A stretch of 64,000 bases of DNA. Origin: Planotetraspora mira. GTDB taxonomy: Bacteria; Actinomycetota; Actinomycetes; Streptosporangiales; Streptosporangiaceae. The stretch lies in assembly GCF_016863275.1 (NCBI RefSeq), contig NZ_BOOO01000033.1, positions 166,788 to 230,787 of the forward strand. Reading direction: 5' to 3'. The notes below the pieces were generated by a model that made no database searches, had not been told where the DNA came from, and saw only the letters and a program-made list of their open reading frames with translations. The translations under genes were made by a program, and so were the position numbers. This document shows, in pieces, positions 28,171 through 36,876 of this stretch (positions are counted from its first letter, which is position 1; every line of letters begins with the position of its first letter).

Positions 28171-28973
28171 CGGTCCAGGCCCTTCATGCGCTCGAGCACG
28201 CCCTCGGCGGTCGGGTCGGCGAGCTGGTCGACGATGCGGCCGTCGGCGAGGAAGACGACGAGGTCGGCGTAGGAGGCGGCCACGGGGTCGTGGGTCACCA
28301 TGACGACGGTCTGGCCCATCTCCCGCACCGAGTTGCGCAGGAACGACAACACCTCGGCGCCGGAGCGCGAGTCGAGGTTCCCGGTGGGCTCGTCGGCGAA
28401 GATGATCTCGGGCTTGCTCGCCAGGGCGCGCGCGCAGGCCACCCGCTGCTGCTGGCCGCCGGACAACTCGGACGGCCGGTGCCTCAGCCGGGGGCGCAGC
28501 CCCACCGTGTCGATGACCGTGTCGAGCCAGGCCGGGTCGGGACGCACGCCCGCGATGTCCATCGGGAGTGTGATGTTCTCCAGCGCGGTCAGGGTCGGGA
28601 TCAGGTTGAAGGACTGGAAGACGAATCCGATCCTGTCGCGGCGCAGCCGGGTCAGCCGCCTGTCGTCGAGGCGGGTCAGCTCCACGTCGCCGACGAACAC
28701 CTTGCCGTCCGTCACGGTGTCCAGACCCGCGAGGCAGTGCATCAGTGTGGACTTGCCCGATCCGGACGGGCCCATGATGGCGGTGAACCGGCCGCCGGGG
28801 ATGCCCAGGGTCACTCCGCCGAGCGCGGACACACGGGCGTCGCCGGTGCCGTACACCTTGGTCACGCCGACCGCGCGCGCGGCGAGCGGGCCGGCGGAAC
28901 GGATCTCGTCATCGGTCGTGGGCGCGGCGCCGGCGAGGTCTCTGTTCACGGATGTCGTCAGGGGAAACGTCAT
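28167..28973 (-). CDS. ABC transporter ATPase, LolD/MacB type
   Basis: 268 residues. Walker A GPSGSGKS, Q-loop VFQSFNLIPTLTA (LolD/MacB type), signature LSGGQQQR, Walker B IIFADEPTGNLD and switch THD are visible. The N-terminal about 30 residues are a variable leader. It works with the FtsX permease whose start overlaps its stop. Its own start is leaderless (TAGCGT 6 nt before the ATG), and a perfect 18-bp palindrome lies about 90 bp upstream, so the transporter pair can be expressed separately from, and probably under, the neighbouring two-component system. Confidence 0.95.
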   Translation of the reverse strand: MTFPLTTSVNRDLAGAAPTTDDEIRSAGPLAARAVGVTKVYGTGDARVSALGGVTLGIPGGRFTAIMGPSGSGKSTLMHCLAGLDTVTDGKVFVGDVELTRLDDRRLTRLRRDRIGFVFQSFNLIPTLTALENITLPMDIAGVRPDPAWLDTVIDTVGLRPRLRHRPSELSGGQQQRVACARALASKPEIIFADEPTGNLDSRSGAEVLSFLRNSVREMGQTVVMVTHDPVAASYADLVVFLADGRIVDQLADPTAEGVLERMKGLDR

Positions 28974-28979
28974 GCTTCG

Positions 28980-28985
28980 ACGCTA
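28980..28985 (-). promoter_or_regulatory. -10 hexamer of the LolD-type ATPase gene
   Basis: On the minus strand TAGCGT is followed by 6 nt and the ATG at 28973, a leaderless promoter. Confidence 0.6.
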
Positions 28986-29063
28986 TGGGCGCCCGCCCGC
29001 CGGAGGATCGGCCTGCGGGACCGACTACGTCTGCCCCCGCGGCAGGAGAAGTCAGGGAGACCC

Positions 29064-29081
29064 CTACTCCCCGAGGAGTAG
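29064..29081. promoter_or_regulatory. Perfect palindrome, putative response-regulator operator
   Basis: CTACTCC-CCGA-GGAGTAG is an 18-bp perfect palindrome between the response regulator stop and the ABC ATPase promoter, at about -91 to -108 from the predicted transcription start, an activator position. Confidence 0.6.
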
Positions 29082-29086
29082 AGACC

Positions 29087-29770
29087 TCAGGGGAGCGCGC
29101 CCGGGGTGATCAGGCCTGTCTCGTAGGCGAGGACGACCGCCTGGACCCGGTCGCGCAGGCCCAACTTCGTCAGCACGTTGCCGACGTGGGTCTTGACGGT
29201 CGTCTCGCTGACCACGAGTTCGGCGGCGATCTCGGCGTTGGACATGCCCTTGGCGATCAGTTGGAGGACCTCGAGTTCGCGCTCGGTGAGCCGGTCGAGC
29301 CTGGCCGGCGTCGCCTGCTGGTGGACCGAGGGCAGCCGCATGGCGAAGCGGTCGAGCAGGCGGCGCGTGACGCTCGGGGCGACGATGGCGTCTCCTGCCG
29401 CGACGACCCTGATGGCCTGCACGAGCTCGTCCGGCGGGACGTCCTTGAGCAGGAAGCCGCTCGCGCCGGCCCGGAGCGCCTCCACGATGTACTCGTCGAG
29501 GTCGAAGGTGGTCAGCACGAGCACCTTCGGCACATGAGCGCGCGGCGCCGCCTCCCGCACGATGCGCCGGGTCGCCTCGATGCCGTCCATGCCCGGCATG
29601 CGGACGTCCATGAGGACGACGTCCGGAAGGAGCGCACGTGACTGGTCCATGGCCGTCGACCCGTCCCCGGCCTCCCCGACGACGGTGACGTCCTTCTCCG
29701 CCTCGAGGATGAACCGGAAGCCCGTTCGCAGCAGTGGCTGGTCGTCCACCAGCAGGACGCGGATCGTCAT
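29087..29770 (-). CDS. NarL/LuxR-family response regulator
   Basis: 227 residues from the ATG at 29770 (MTIRVLLVDDQ), the conserved receiver start; a longer frame upstream lacks similarity. Receiver domain 1-120 with acidic pair D9/D10, phosphorylated D55 in VVLMDVRMPG and switch Lys in FLLKDVPPDELVQAI. The C-terminal LuxR HTH (about 160-225) has LTERELEVLQLIAKGMSNAEIA. It is presumably phosphorylated by the kinase encoded 52 bp upstream and acts on the palindrome just after its own gene. Confidence 0.95.
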   Translation of the reverse strand: MTIRVLLVDDQPLLRTGFRFILEAEKDVTVVGEAGDGSTAMDQSRALLPDVVLMDVRMPGMDGIEATRRIVREAAPRAHVPKVLVLTTFDLDEYIVEALRAGASGFLLKDVPPDELVQAIRVVAAGDAIVAPSVTRRLLDRFAMRLPSVHQQATPARLDRLTERELEVLQLIAKGMSNAEIAAELVVSETTVKTHVGNVLTKLGLRDRVQAVVLAYETGLITPGALP

Positions 29771-29822
29771 GACCCGTCCATGGGCGGCGCGGGGTGAGAG
29801 GTGAAGGGGGTCACCCTGATCG

Positions 29823-31040
29823 TCATGGTCTGTCCTTGAGGGGGAAACGGGCCCGGACCTCGAATCCGCCTCCGTCACGGGGGCCGATCCTCAGGACTCC
29901 ACCATAGAGCGCCACACGCTCCTTGATGCCGACGAGGCCGTGCCCCGTCCCGTTGGAGGGCTGGGCGAGCTCCGCCGCGGCGCCCCTTCCGTCGTCCTCG
30001 ACGTGGACCGTCAGCTCGCCCGCCTCCTGCCGCACGGTGACCCAGGCGCGGGCGGCCGGGCCGGCGTGGCGGAGGCTGTTGGTGAGCGCCTCCTGGACGA
30101 GGCGGTAGGCGGCCAGGTCGAGCCCCGGAGGCAGGCCGAGCCGCTCGCCCTCGACCCAGAGCTGGGTGCGCAGGCCCGCCTCCCGCATCTGCTCGACCAG
30201 CGAGGGGAGGTCGTGCATGCCCGGCTGCGGCTCGCGCTCGGCGGGGCCGTCGGTGCGCAGGACGCCGACGATGTTGCGCATCTCGGCCATCGCGGTGCGC
30301 CCCATCTCCTCGATCGCGGTGAGCGCGTCGCGCGCGACGGCGGGGTCGGCGTCGAGCATCCTGCGGGCCGCGGAGGCCTGGACCGTCATGACGCTGACAT
30401 GGTGGGCGACCACGTCGTGCAACTCGCGCGCGATGCGTGAGCGCTCCTCGGCCCTGGCGGCCCGCGTGTCGGCCTCCCGCGCACGCTCCAGCCGGTCGGC
30501 CCGCTGGGTCAGCTCCGCCAGATAGGCCCGGCGCAGCCGTACGCTGCGCCCGATGACCCAGCACAGGATCATCACCACGAGGACCACGAGCTGATCCATC
30601 CACGACATCGGCTGGGGCCCGATGGCGACGCAGACTGCGGTTCCGATGAGGTAGACGGCGATCGCACCGAGACTCAGCGCGAGGCCCCGATAGGCCGCCA
30701 CGGTGTAGAGCAGGACGAGCCCGCCGATGCCGCCGAGCCCGGCGTTGTAACCGAGCCCGTTCAGGACCATCTCGGGAACGCCGGTCAGCACGAGCAACAC
30801 GAACGGCCAGCGCCGCCTGAACGCCACCGGGAGCGTGCACAGGGCCGCCCCGAACAGGCTGATCCAGTCGGGGTCACGTACCGCGACGGGCGGCACGTCC
30901 TGCCAGCCCGCGAAGGTCTCGGAGCCCGTCAGCAGGATGAAGAGCAGTGAGGCCGCCGTCAGCACCACCGCGAGGACCGAGTCGCTGATCGGAGGAAGAA
31001 CTCGGATCCAGGACCGCGGATTCGCGGGGGTGGTGCGCAC
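29823..31040 (-). CDS. Sensor histidine kinase, HisKA_3/DesK-like
   Basis: 405 residues from a GTG. Residues about 15-165 hold five membrane helices with short loops, so the sensing part is intramembrane. Then a HisKA_3 dimerisation helix with phosphorylated His208 (ARELHDVVAHHVSVM) and a HATPase_c domain (VEDDGRGAA, GHGLVGIKERVALYGG). The start is leaderless: TAAATT lies 6 nt upstream. The partner is the response regulator downstream. Coupling with a MacB/FtsX exporter suggests sensing of cell-envelope stress or membrane-active compounds, by analogy only. Confidence 0.94.
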   Translation of the reverse strand: MRTTPANPRSWIRVLPPISDSVLAVVLTAASLLFILLTGSETFAGWQDVPPVAVRDPDWISLFGAALCTLPVAFRRRWPFVLLVLTGVPEMVLNGLGYNAGLGGIGGLVLLYTVAAYRGLALSLGAIAVYLIGTAVCVAIGPQPMSWMDQLVVLVVMILCWVIGRSVRLRRAYLAELTQRADRLERAREADTRAARAEERSRIARELHDVVAHHVSVMTVQASAARRMLDADPAVARDALTAIEEMGRTAMAEMRNIVGVLRTDGPAEREPQPGMHDLPSLVEQMREAGLRTQLWVEGERLGLPPGLDLAAYRLVQEALTNSLRHAGPAARAWVTVRQEAGELTVHVEDDGRGAAAELAQPSNGTGHGLVGIKERVALYGGVLRIGPRDGGGFEVRARFPLKDRP

Positions 31041-31046
31041 GTATCA

Positions 31047-31052
31047 AATTTA
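31047..31052 (-). promoter_or_regulatory. -10 hexamer of the sensor kinase gene
   Basis: On the minus strand TAAATT, then TGATAC, then the GTG start: leaderless spacing. Confidence 0.6.
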
Positions 31053-31197
31053 GGTCGTGACGGGAGAGAGCAACCCTGCGTGCGGGGGATATCCGCCTCC
31101 TTCGCACGGAGGAGACACGCATCACAGGCCCGGCGGCAGGTCACTCACACGCGGGTCACCGACGTCCGTCCGGGGGCGACCGCCGTCGCCGGTCGTC

Positions 31198-32064
31198 TCA
31201 GAGCTCGTCGGTGGCCGACCGCGGCCTGCCGCGGCCCCGTGACGACGTGCCGGGCCGGTGGTCGGGCACCGGCGGCGGCGTGCCGCCGAACTCGGGGCAC
31301 AGCGCCTGGTGGTCGCACCAGTCGCACAGCCGTGAGGGACGGTGCCGCCACTCCTTGGTGCGGACGGACCGCTCGATCGCCTCCCACAGGGCCTGCACCT
31401 TGCGCTCGGTGGCGCGCAGGTCGGCCTCGTCCGGCGTGTAGCGAAGGATCTCCCCGTTGCCCAGGTACATCAGCTGGAGCATCCTCGGGACGGTCCCGTT
31501 CAGACGCCACAGCGCCAGTGCGTAGAACTTCATCTGGAACAGCGCCTTGGCCTCGAAGTCACGCCGGGGCGCCGTGCCCGTCTTGTAGTCGACCACCCGG
31601 ATCTCGCCCGTCGGCGCCACGTCCAGGCGGTCGATGTAGCCACGCAACAACAGGCCGCTCTCCAGCACGGTCTCCACGTACATCTCGCGCTCGGCCGGCT
31701 CGAGCAGCCGGGGGTCCTCCAGCGTGAAGTAGCGCTCGACCATCGTCCTGGCCTGCGCGAGCCACTGGGCGCGCTCCTCGTCGGTCTCGAACAGCCCGGC
31801 GTACTCCGGCTCCTCGGTGAGCAGGCGCTCCCACTGGGGCTCCAGCAGATCCTGCGCGGCCGCGGTCGTCCTCGCCTCGGCCGGCAGGTCGTACAGCCGC
31901 TCGAGCACGGCGTGCACGAGCGTGCCGCGCACCGCCGCGGGGGAGGGCCGCTCGGGCAGCTGGTCGATCACCCTGAACCGATAGAGCAGCGGGCAGGTCA
32001 TGAAGTCACCGGCACGTGAGGGGGACAGGGCGCCGATGATCGCGCGCTCTTCGGCGAGGGTCAT
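31198..32064 (-). CDS. RecB-family PD-(D/E)XK exonuclease-like protein
   Basis: 288 residues from the ATG at 32064, chosen because TACAGT lies exactly 6 nt upstream (leaderless); a GTG 33 nt further up is less likely. The N-terminal SPSRAGDFMTCPLLYRFRVID is the Fe-S-type Cys and PD-(D/E)XK start, followed by RGTLVHAVLERL (catalytic His), EIRVVDYKTG (Asp and Lys of the nuclease core), and C-terminal CDWCDHQALCPEF, which with the N-terminal Cys can coordinate a 4Fe-4S cluster as in Cas4/AddB-like nucleases. In actinobacteria this gene is commonly the neighbour of the M50 protease, trmI and the proteasomal ATPase. Confidence 0.92.
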   Translation of the reverse strand: MTLAEERAIIGALSPSRAGDFMTCPLLYRFRVIDQLPERPSPAAVRGTLVHAVLERLYDLPAEARTTAAAQDLLEPQWERLLTEEPEYAGLFETDEERAQWLAQARTMVERYFTLEDPRLLEPAEREMYVETVLESGLLLRGYIDRLDVAPTGEIRVVDYKTGTAPRRDFEAKALFQMKFYALALWRLNGTVPRMLQLMYLGNGEILRYTPDEADLRATERKVQALWEAIERSVRTKEWRHRPSRLCDWCDHQALCPEFGGTPPPVPDHRPGTSSRGRGRPRSATDEL

Positions 32065-32070
32065 GCCCGC

Positions 32071-32076
32071 ACTGTA
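32071..32076 (-). promoter_or_regulatory. -10 hexamer of the RecB-like gene
   Basis: Minus-strand TACAGT ends 6 nt before the ATG at 32064. Confidence 0.6.
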
Positions 32077-32274
32077 GGCCACGGAGCCGACAACCACGGA
32101 GACGACGAGCGGAGGCCGGAGTACGGGACGCGAAAGCAGGCGCGGGGGAGCGCGGCGCTGGGACGGAAGGCGACTCGAGGGACGGTCCGGGTTCGCGGAT
32201 CGCGCGCGAACTCATAGGCTGATCTCACCTCGGCGGCGCGTAGCATCGAGATCGAGGAGAGAAGGCGGCGAAAC

Positions 32275-33444
32275 ATGAGTACACCTGCCAACCAGTCCCC
32301 GGGGCTGCGGATTGGGAGCCCTTTCGGCATTCCGGTGTACGTCTCGCCGACGTGGCTGATCGTGGCCGCCTTCATCACCTTCACCTTCCAGGACGTGTTC
32401 GCCGTGAGCCTGCCCGGTTACGGGGTCGTGGGCAGTTCGGCCGTCGCGCTGGTCTTCGCCGTCCTGCTCTACGCCTCCGTCCTGCTCCACGAACTGGCCC
32501 ACTGCGTGGTCGCCAAGCATTACGGCCTGCCGGTGCGCCGGATCGTCCTCTACATGCTCGGCGGGGTCTCGGAGATCGAGCGTGAGCCGGAGACGGCCGG
32601 CCGCGAGTTCAACGTGGCCCTCGCCGGACCGCTGCTGTCGCTGGGGCTCGCCGCCGTCGGCTACGCGGTCTCCGCGGTCCTGTTCGTGGACGGATCGGTC
32701 AATCCGCTTCACATGGCCGTGAATCCGCCGATGGGGCTGCTGCCGGTTCTGATCTGGCAGCTCTGGCTGTCGAACCTGATCGTCGGGATCTTCAACCTGC
32801 TCCCCGGGCTGCCGCTCGACGGAGGGCGCCTGCTGCGGGCCGGGGTGTGGAAGGTGACGAAGGACTCGACCCGCGGCACCCTGGTCGCGGCCTGGGTGGG
32901 GCGCTCCGTCGCGGTGATCATCGTGGCGCTCCCCCTGCTGGCGTCCGTGATGGCCGGTCAGAATCCCTTTTCCGGCAACATGCTCTGGTCGATCCTGCTC
33001 GCGTCCTTCATCTGGATCGGCGCCTCGCAGTCGCTCAAGGTCGCGCGAGTGCGCACCAGGTTGCCGCAGTTGCGGGCGCGTCTTCTGGCGCGCAGGGCCT
33101 TCCCCGTGACCGCGGAGGTCCCGTTGTCGGAGGCGCTGCGCCGCGCGGGCGACGCCGGAGCGGGCGCGATGGTCGTGGTCGACCACGAAGGGCGGCCCGT
33201 CGGGATCGTCAGCGAGGCGGCCATCAACGCCACCCCGGAACAGCGCAGGCCGTGGGTCACGGTCGGCTCGCTGTCACGGACGCTGGAGCCGTCGCTGGTC
33301 CTCGGGGCCGACCTCGAGGGGGAGTCCCTCCTCGACGCCATGCGCGGCACCCCCGCGGCGGAGTATCTGCTGGTCGAGCAAGGTGGCGAGATCTACGGTG
33401 TGCTGGCCACGGCGGATGTCAACCGTGTGTTCACCGGGGTCTGA
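32275..33444 (+). CDS. Site-2 protease (M50) with C-terminal CBS region
   Basis: 389 residues. An integral-membrane zinc metalloprotease: HELAH (about residues 73-77) gives two zinc His and the catalytic Glu; NLLPGLPLDGGRLL (about 174-187) gives the third ligand Asp. Six or so membrane helices are followed by a cytoplasmic CBS-like pair (about 275-389; VVVDHEGRPVGIVSEAAI, YGVLATADVNRVF). Members cleave membrane-anchored substrates; CBS may bind an adenine nucleotide. The usual actinobacterial order continues with trmI and the proteasomal ATPase, but here a 6-kb block intervenes. Confidence 0.94.
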   Translation: MSTPANQSPGLRIGSPFGIPVYVSPTWLIVAAFITFTFQDVFAVSLPGYGVVGSSAVALVFAVLLYASVLLHELAHCVVAKHYGLPVRRIVLYMLGGVSEIEREPETAGREFNVALAGPLLSLGLAAVGYAVSAVLFVDGSVNPLHMAVNPPMGLLPVLIWQLWLSNLIVGIFNLLPGLPLDGGRLLRAGVWKVTKDSTRGTLVAAWVGRSVAVIIVALPLLASVMAGQNPFSGNMLWSILLASFIWIGASQSLKVARVRTRLPQLRARLLARRAFPVTAEVPLSEALRRAGDAGAGAMVVVDHEGRPVGIVSEAAINATPEQRRPWVTVGSLSRTLEPSLVLGADLEGESLLDAMRGTPAAEYLLVEQGGEIYGVLATADVNRVFTGV

Positions 33445-33705
33445 CGGCGCGGCAGCGAGGTTCCGCCGTCATGGTCGCCTGACCGCCGGGGCCGTTCTGT
33501 CCCGTGCCTCCGGCAGCGTAGATTCAGGAACGGCGTTCACCATTGGTTTGCTACGTTCTGGGATGATCGATCCGGTGCCATCAGCCGCCGCGTTCCGTGT
33601 CCCGTGGGTCGTCCCGCGGGCCGGTTGCCGCGACGTCGGCCGGTGGGCCGGGCCGGGTACCGATGGTCAGGTGGCGATTCCGGGGTATCCGGGAGGGAGA
33701 GTTCT

Positions 33706-35238
33706 GTGACGGAACAGGGCGTGGGCTTGATCCGCCCGATGCCGGGAGATGGCGTGGTCGCCCATCTGAACGGTTTGCTGCTCGTCTGCGCTGCCGCCGA
33801 GCAGGAGGTGGGGGAGTTCCTGGCGGCGCTGCGGGAGACCGCGGCGACGGGCGGTGACGGCCGGGCCCTGGCCCGCCGGGTGGCCCAGGTCCTCGCCCGG
33901 GCGATGGACAGGTCGATCGCCGGGGAACCGGTGCCCTGCGCGGTCGCGGGGCCTGCCGGAGGCGGCGTCGCCGTGCTCGTCAGCGGAACGGCGACGGCCA
34001 TCGTGTCCGGAGGGCCGGACGGAGACGTCCGCCTGGCCGGCCGGGAGGCTCTCACCTGGACCGATCGGCTCATCGGCGGCCCGATCGCCAAGATCGATCT
34101 GAGGCTGCCGGGTGCGGGACAGGCCAGTCCCTTCGCACGGCTCGACAGCGGAGTGGTCCCGGGAGCGGGCATCGAACTCGATCTCACGCAGCGAGCCGAC
34201 GCCGCGCCGCCGCCGCCGCTGCCGCAGCGCGTGCCGCAACTGCCGTCCTTGCATGGTGCGCCCCCCGTGCCGTCGCCCCACCTCCAGCCGAACCCGTTCC
34301 CGCCGATCGGGCCTCCGGATCCGCTCCCCGCGCGTGAGCCGGTCGTCCCGCCGCCGTTGCCGCCCATTCCGCCGCTGCCACCCGCGCCTCCGGCGGGACC
34401 GCCCCCGGAGCCGGTGCCCGGTTCGCACAGCCAGGGACCGGTTGGTCCGCCCGGGCCGAACCCGCTCGACCCCCTGTCGGGCCCGTCGCCGATCTCCCCG
34501 GCCTCCCAGCTGCCTCCCCTTCCGCCCCTGCCCCCACCGGGACCCTCGCCGCTCTCCGACAAGTGGACGCCCCTCGACGGGCCGCGTGAGGAGAGTCGGC
34601 ACGGCCAGCGGTCCGACCTCCGGCAGGACGGCCCTCCGAGCGGGCCGTTCGACCTGCCCGGGCCCGAGGCCGGCCGTGAGCCGCCCCAGGATTTCGGCCG
34701 GGAGATCCCCGACGCCACGCAGTTCGACACCTCTCCCGAGCCCGGCTCCGAGCCCGGATCCGGGCCGATGGTCTTCGGCGTCGACTGCAAGAACGACCAC
34801 TTCAACGACCCGCGCGTGCCGTACTGCGCGGTCTGCGGCATCGCGATCGACCAGCGGTCGGTGGTGCCCTACCAGGGGTCGCGGCCGCCGCTCGGGGTGC
34901 TCGTCCTCGACGACGGGATGACGCTGCAACTGGACTCCGACTACGTCCTGGGGCGCGATCCCGAGCGTGCCGCGGAGGTGCAGACCGGCAAGGCCCGTCC
35001 GGTCAGGGTGACCAGCCCTGACGGTTCGGTGTCGCGTCGCCACCTGCGGGTCGCGCTCGACGGCTGGGACGTCAACCTCATCGATCTCGGATCGGTGAAC
35101 GGCACCCAGATCCAGCCGCCCGGCGACCCGAACTTCTACGACATCCCCCCGGAGGAGGAGGTCGCGATCCATCCGGGCACGACCGTGCGGGTCGGCGTCT
35201 CCCGGACGATGCGCTACGAGGCCCACCGAGGGGCCTGA
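33706..35238 (+). CDS. FHA-domain protein with long proline-rich linker
   Basis: 510 residues from the GTG at 33706 (RBS GGGAGGGA). Residues 1-about 155 form a globular domain resembling PP2C-like/septation regulators only vaguely and not assigned. Residues about 165-355 are Pro-rich and disordered. A short Cys segment (CKNDHFNDPRVPYCAVCG, about 365-382) looks like a zinc knuckle. The C-terminal FHA domain (about 400-505) has GRDP, SRRHLRV and SVNGT, the phosphothreonine-binding residues. It probably docks on a Ser/Thr-kinase substrate. The kinase-like gene at 46.7 kb is probably inactive and no other kinase is in the window. Confidence 0.88.
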   Translation: MTEQGVGLIRPMPGDGVVAHLNGLLLVCAAAEQEVGEFLAALRETAATGGDGRALARRVAQVLARAMDRSIAGEPVPCAVAGPAGGGVAVLVSGTATAIVSGGPDGDVRLAGREALTWTDRLIGGPIAKIDLRLPGAGQASPFARLDSGVVPGAGIELDLTQRADAAPPPPLPQRVPQLPSLHGAPPVPSPHLQPNPFPPIGPPDPLPAREPVVPPPLPPIPPLPPAPPAGPPPEPVPGSHSQGPVGPPGPNPLDPLSGPSPISPASQLPPLPPLPPPGPSPLSDKWTPLDGPREESRHGQRSDLRQDGPPSGPFDLPGPEAGREPPQDFGREIPDATQFDTSPEPGSEPGSGPMVFGVDCKNDHFNDPRVPYCAVCGIAIDQRSVVPYQGSRPPLGVLVLDDGMTLQLDSDYVLGRDPERAAEVQTGKARPVRVTSPDGSVSRRHLRVALDGWDVNLIDLGSVNGTQIQPPGDPNFYDIPPEEEVAIHPGTTVRVGVSRTMRYEAHRGA

Positions 35239-35245
35239 GAAGGAC

Positions 35246-35274
35246 GGCCCGGGGACCGAGCGCGTCCCCGGGCC
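35246..35274. terminator. Bidirectional hairpin after the FHA gene
   Basis: A perfect 11-bp stem (GGCCCGGGGAC with GTCCCCGGGCC) and 7-nt loop lie between the FHA gene and the convergent tetR gene. Confidence 0.65.
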
Positions 35275-35324
35275 TACGGACGGCCCGGCGCGCGAAGGGC
35301 ACGGTCCCGGCGAGCTCGGCGAAT

Positions 35325-35924
35325 CTAGTGGATCTGGGTGCGCAGCCGGTCCAGCTCGCCGAGGATGAGCCGTTCCAGTCGCTCCTCGGTGATCCTGGAC
35401 GGATAGAGCAGGCGATGCACGCTCAGCCCGTCGACGAGCGCGAGCAGTCGCTCGGCGACGTCGTCCAGGTCCTCGTCCGTACGGATCTGCCCGGCCTCGG
35501 CGGCCGACTGCAGCAGGCTCACCACGAGGTAGCGCAACTCCGCCGCCTCACGCCGCTGGACCTCCAGCAGGTCGGGGCTGGTCAGGCTGCGCCCCCAGAA
35601 CCCGATCTCGAGGCCCGTCTCCATCGCCCGCTCCGCGTCGAGCGGCACGTTGTCGACGAGCACCTCCTGGAGCGCCTCGAGGCCGCCGCGGCCCGACAAC
35701 TTCCGCGCGAGCCGATCGGCGATCCGGCGGTGGGAGGACTCCAGCGCCGAGACCAGGATGTCGTCCTTGTCGGCGAAGTAGTGGGTCAGCACACCGTTGG
35801 AGTATCCGGCCTCCTTCGCGATGGCCCGTGTGGTGGCGGCCTCGATCCCGTCGCGCAGGATGATCCGGCGGGCGGCCGCGACGACCTCGTCGCGGCGTTC
35901 CTCGTGATTGACGATCTTCGGCAT
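35325..35924 (-). CDS. TetR-family transcriptional regulator
   Basis: 199 residues. N-terminal HTH (about 10-55): ARRIILRDGIEAATTRAIAKEAGYSNGVLTHYFADKDDIL, typical TetR_N. The remainder is an all-helical ligand and dimer domain of the BetI/PfmR-like C-terminal type. It is divergent from the PfkB kinase gene, and an imperfect palindrome between them overlaps the kinase -10, so it probably represses the kinase-aminotransferase pair and perhaps itself. The effector is unknown. Confidence 0.93.
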   Translation of the reverse strand: MPKIVNHEERRDEVVAAARRIILRDGIEAATTRAIAKEAGYSNGVLTHYFADKDDILVSALESSHRRIADRLARKLSGRGGLEALQEVLVDNVPLDAERAMETGLEIGFWGRSLTSPDLLEVQRREAAELRYLVVSLLQSAAEAGQIRTDEDLDDVAERLLALVDGLSVHRLLYPSRITEERLERLILGELDRLRTQIH

Positions 35925-35942
35925 GCGGCCCCCCTGTTGTTT

Positions 35943-35960
35943 TAGTCGGTCGCCCGTCTA
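35943..35960. promoter_or_regulatory. Putative TetR operator
   Basis: TAGTCGGTCGCCCGTCTA is an 18-bp imperfect palindrome (7 of 9 pairs) whose right end overlaps the -10 of the PfkB gene. Confidence 0.5.
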
Positions 35961-35964
35961 TTAT
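35959..35964 (+). promoter_or_regulatory. -10 hexamer of the PfkB kinase gene
   Basis: TATTAT lies exactly 6 nt before the ATG at 35971, a leaderless promoter overlapped by the TetR-type palindrome. Confidence 0.65.
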
Positions 35965-35970
35965 CCGCAC

Positions 35971-36876
35971 ATGTCGGTTGTCACACTTGGCGTTCACATC
36001 GTGGACGTCCTGGCGCGTCCGGTGGAGTCCATACCGGAGGGCCAGGACACGCATCTGGTGGAGCAGGTCCGCATCACCGCCGCAGGCGCGGCCGCCGGTA
36101 CGGCGGTCGACCTGGCGAAGATCGGCGTCCCCGTCGTCTCTCTGGGCGCGGTGGGCGACGACGACCTGGGTGATGTCCTCGTCATGATCATGAAGCGGCA
36201 TGGCGTCGACGTCGGCGGTGTCGTCCGCAAGCCCGGCGAGCAGACCGCGGCCTCCATTCTGCCAATCCGTCCGGACGGCGGACGCCCGTCCTTCCATGTT
36301 CCCGGCGCCAATCTGGGCCTGTCCCTGGCCGACCTCGATCAGGAGCGGATCGCCGGAGCCGAGATCGTGCACCTCGGCGGCATGGACGTGACATGGGGCC
36401 TCCACGACCCGGCGTTCTTCGCGCTCCTGGACAAGATCCGGGAGAACGGCACCGTGGTCACGATGGACCTGCTGTCCAACATGCCCGATCTGATGCCGGC
36501 GGTGCGGGCGTTCCTGCCCCACATCGACTACTTCCTGCCCAATGAAGAGCAGGCCCTCATGCTGACCGGGGCGGACACCCCGGAGGCGGCCGCGGAGGCC
36601 CTGCTCGCCGAAGGGCTGAAGGGCGCCCTCATCACGCTCGGCGGGGCGGGCAGCCTGGTCGCCACCGCGTCCGGCCACACGCGCGTCCCCGCGCTCGACG
36701 TGCCCGTGGTCGACACCACCGGTTGCGGCGACGCGTACTGCGCCGGCTTCGTGGCCGGGCTGCTCGGCGGCCGCGACGTGGTCGGCGCCGCCAGGCTCGG
36801 AACGGCGGTCGCCGCCCGGGTGGCCGGCGGCCTCGGATCCGACGCCGGCCTCGACGAGCCCGTCGAGGCGCCCTGA
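35971..36876 (+). CDS. PfkB-family carbohydrate kinase
   Basis: 301 residues from the ATG at 35971 (MSVVTLGVHIVDVLARPV), supported by the leaderless promoter. A ribokinase-like sugar kinase: AAGTAVDLAKIG in the substrate-binding half, VTMDLLSNM, LPNEEQALMLTG, ALITLGGAGSLV, and the PfkB signature VDTTGCGDAYCAGF with the catalytic Asp. It phosphorylates a sugar or nucleoside in the cytoplasm; the specificity is not determinable. Followed by an aminotransferase gene 145 bp on, likely the same regulon. The last residues DEPVEAP are non-conserved. Confidence 0.92.
   Translation: MSVVTLGVHIVDVLARPVESIPEGQDTHLVEQVRITAAGAAAGTAVDLAKIGVPVVSLGAVGDDDLGDVLVMIMKRHGVDVGGVVRKPGEQTAASILPIRPDGGRPSFHVPGANLGLSLADLDQERIAGAEIVHLGGMDVTWGLHDPAFFALLDKIRENGTVVTMDLLSNMPDLMPAVRAFLPHIDYFLPNEEQALMLTGADTPEAAAEALLAEGLKGALITLGGAGSLVATASGHTRVPALDVPVVDTTGCGDAYCAGFVAGLLGGRDVVGAARLGTAVAARVAGGLGSDAGLDEPVEAP

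Noticed and set aside
31198..32064. Cas4 nuclease
   Set aside because: The Fe-S/PD-(D/E)XK architecture is Cas4-like, but the sequence and the M50/trmI context match the housekeeping RecB-like family and no other cas gene is present.
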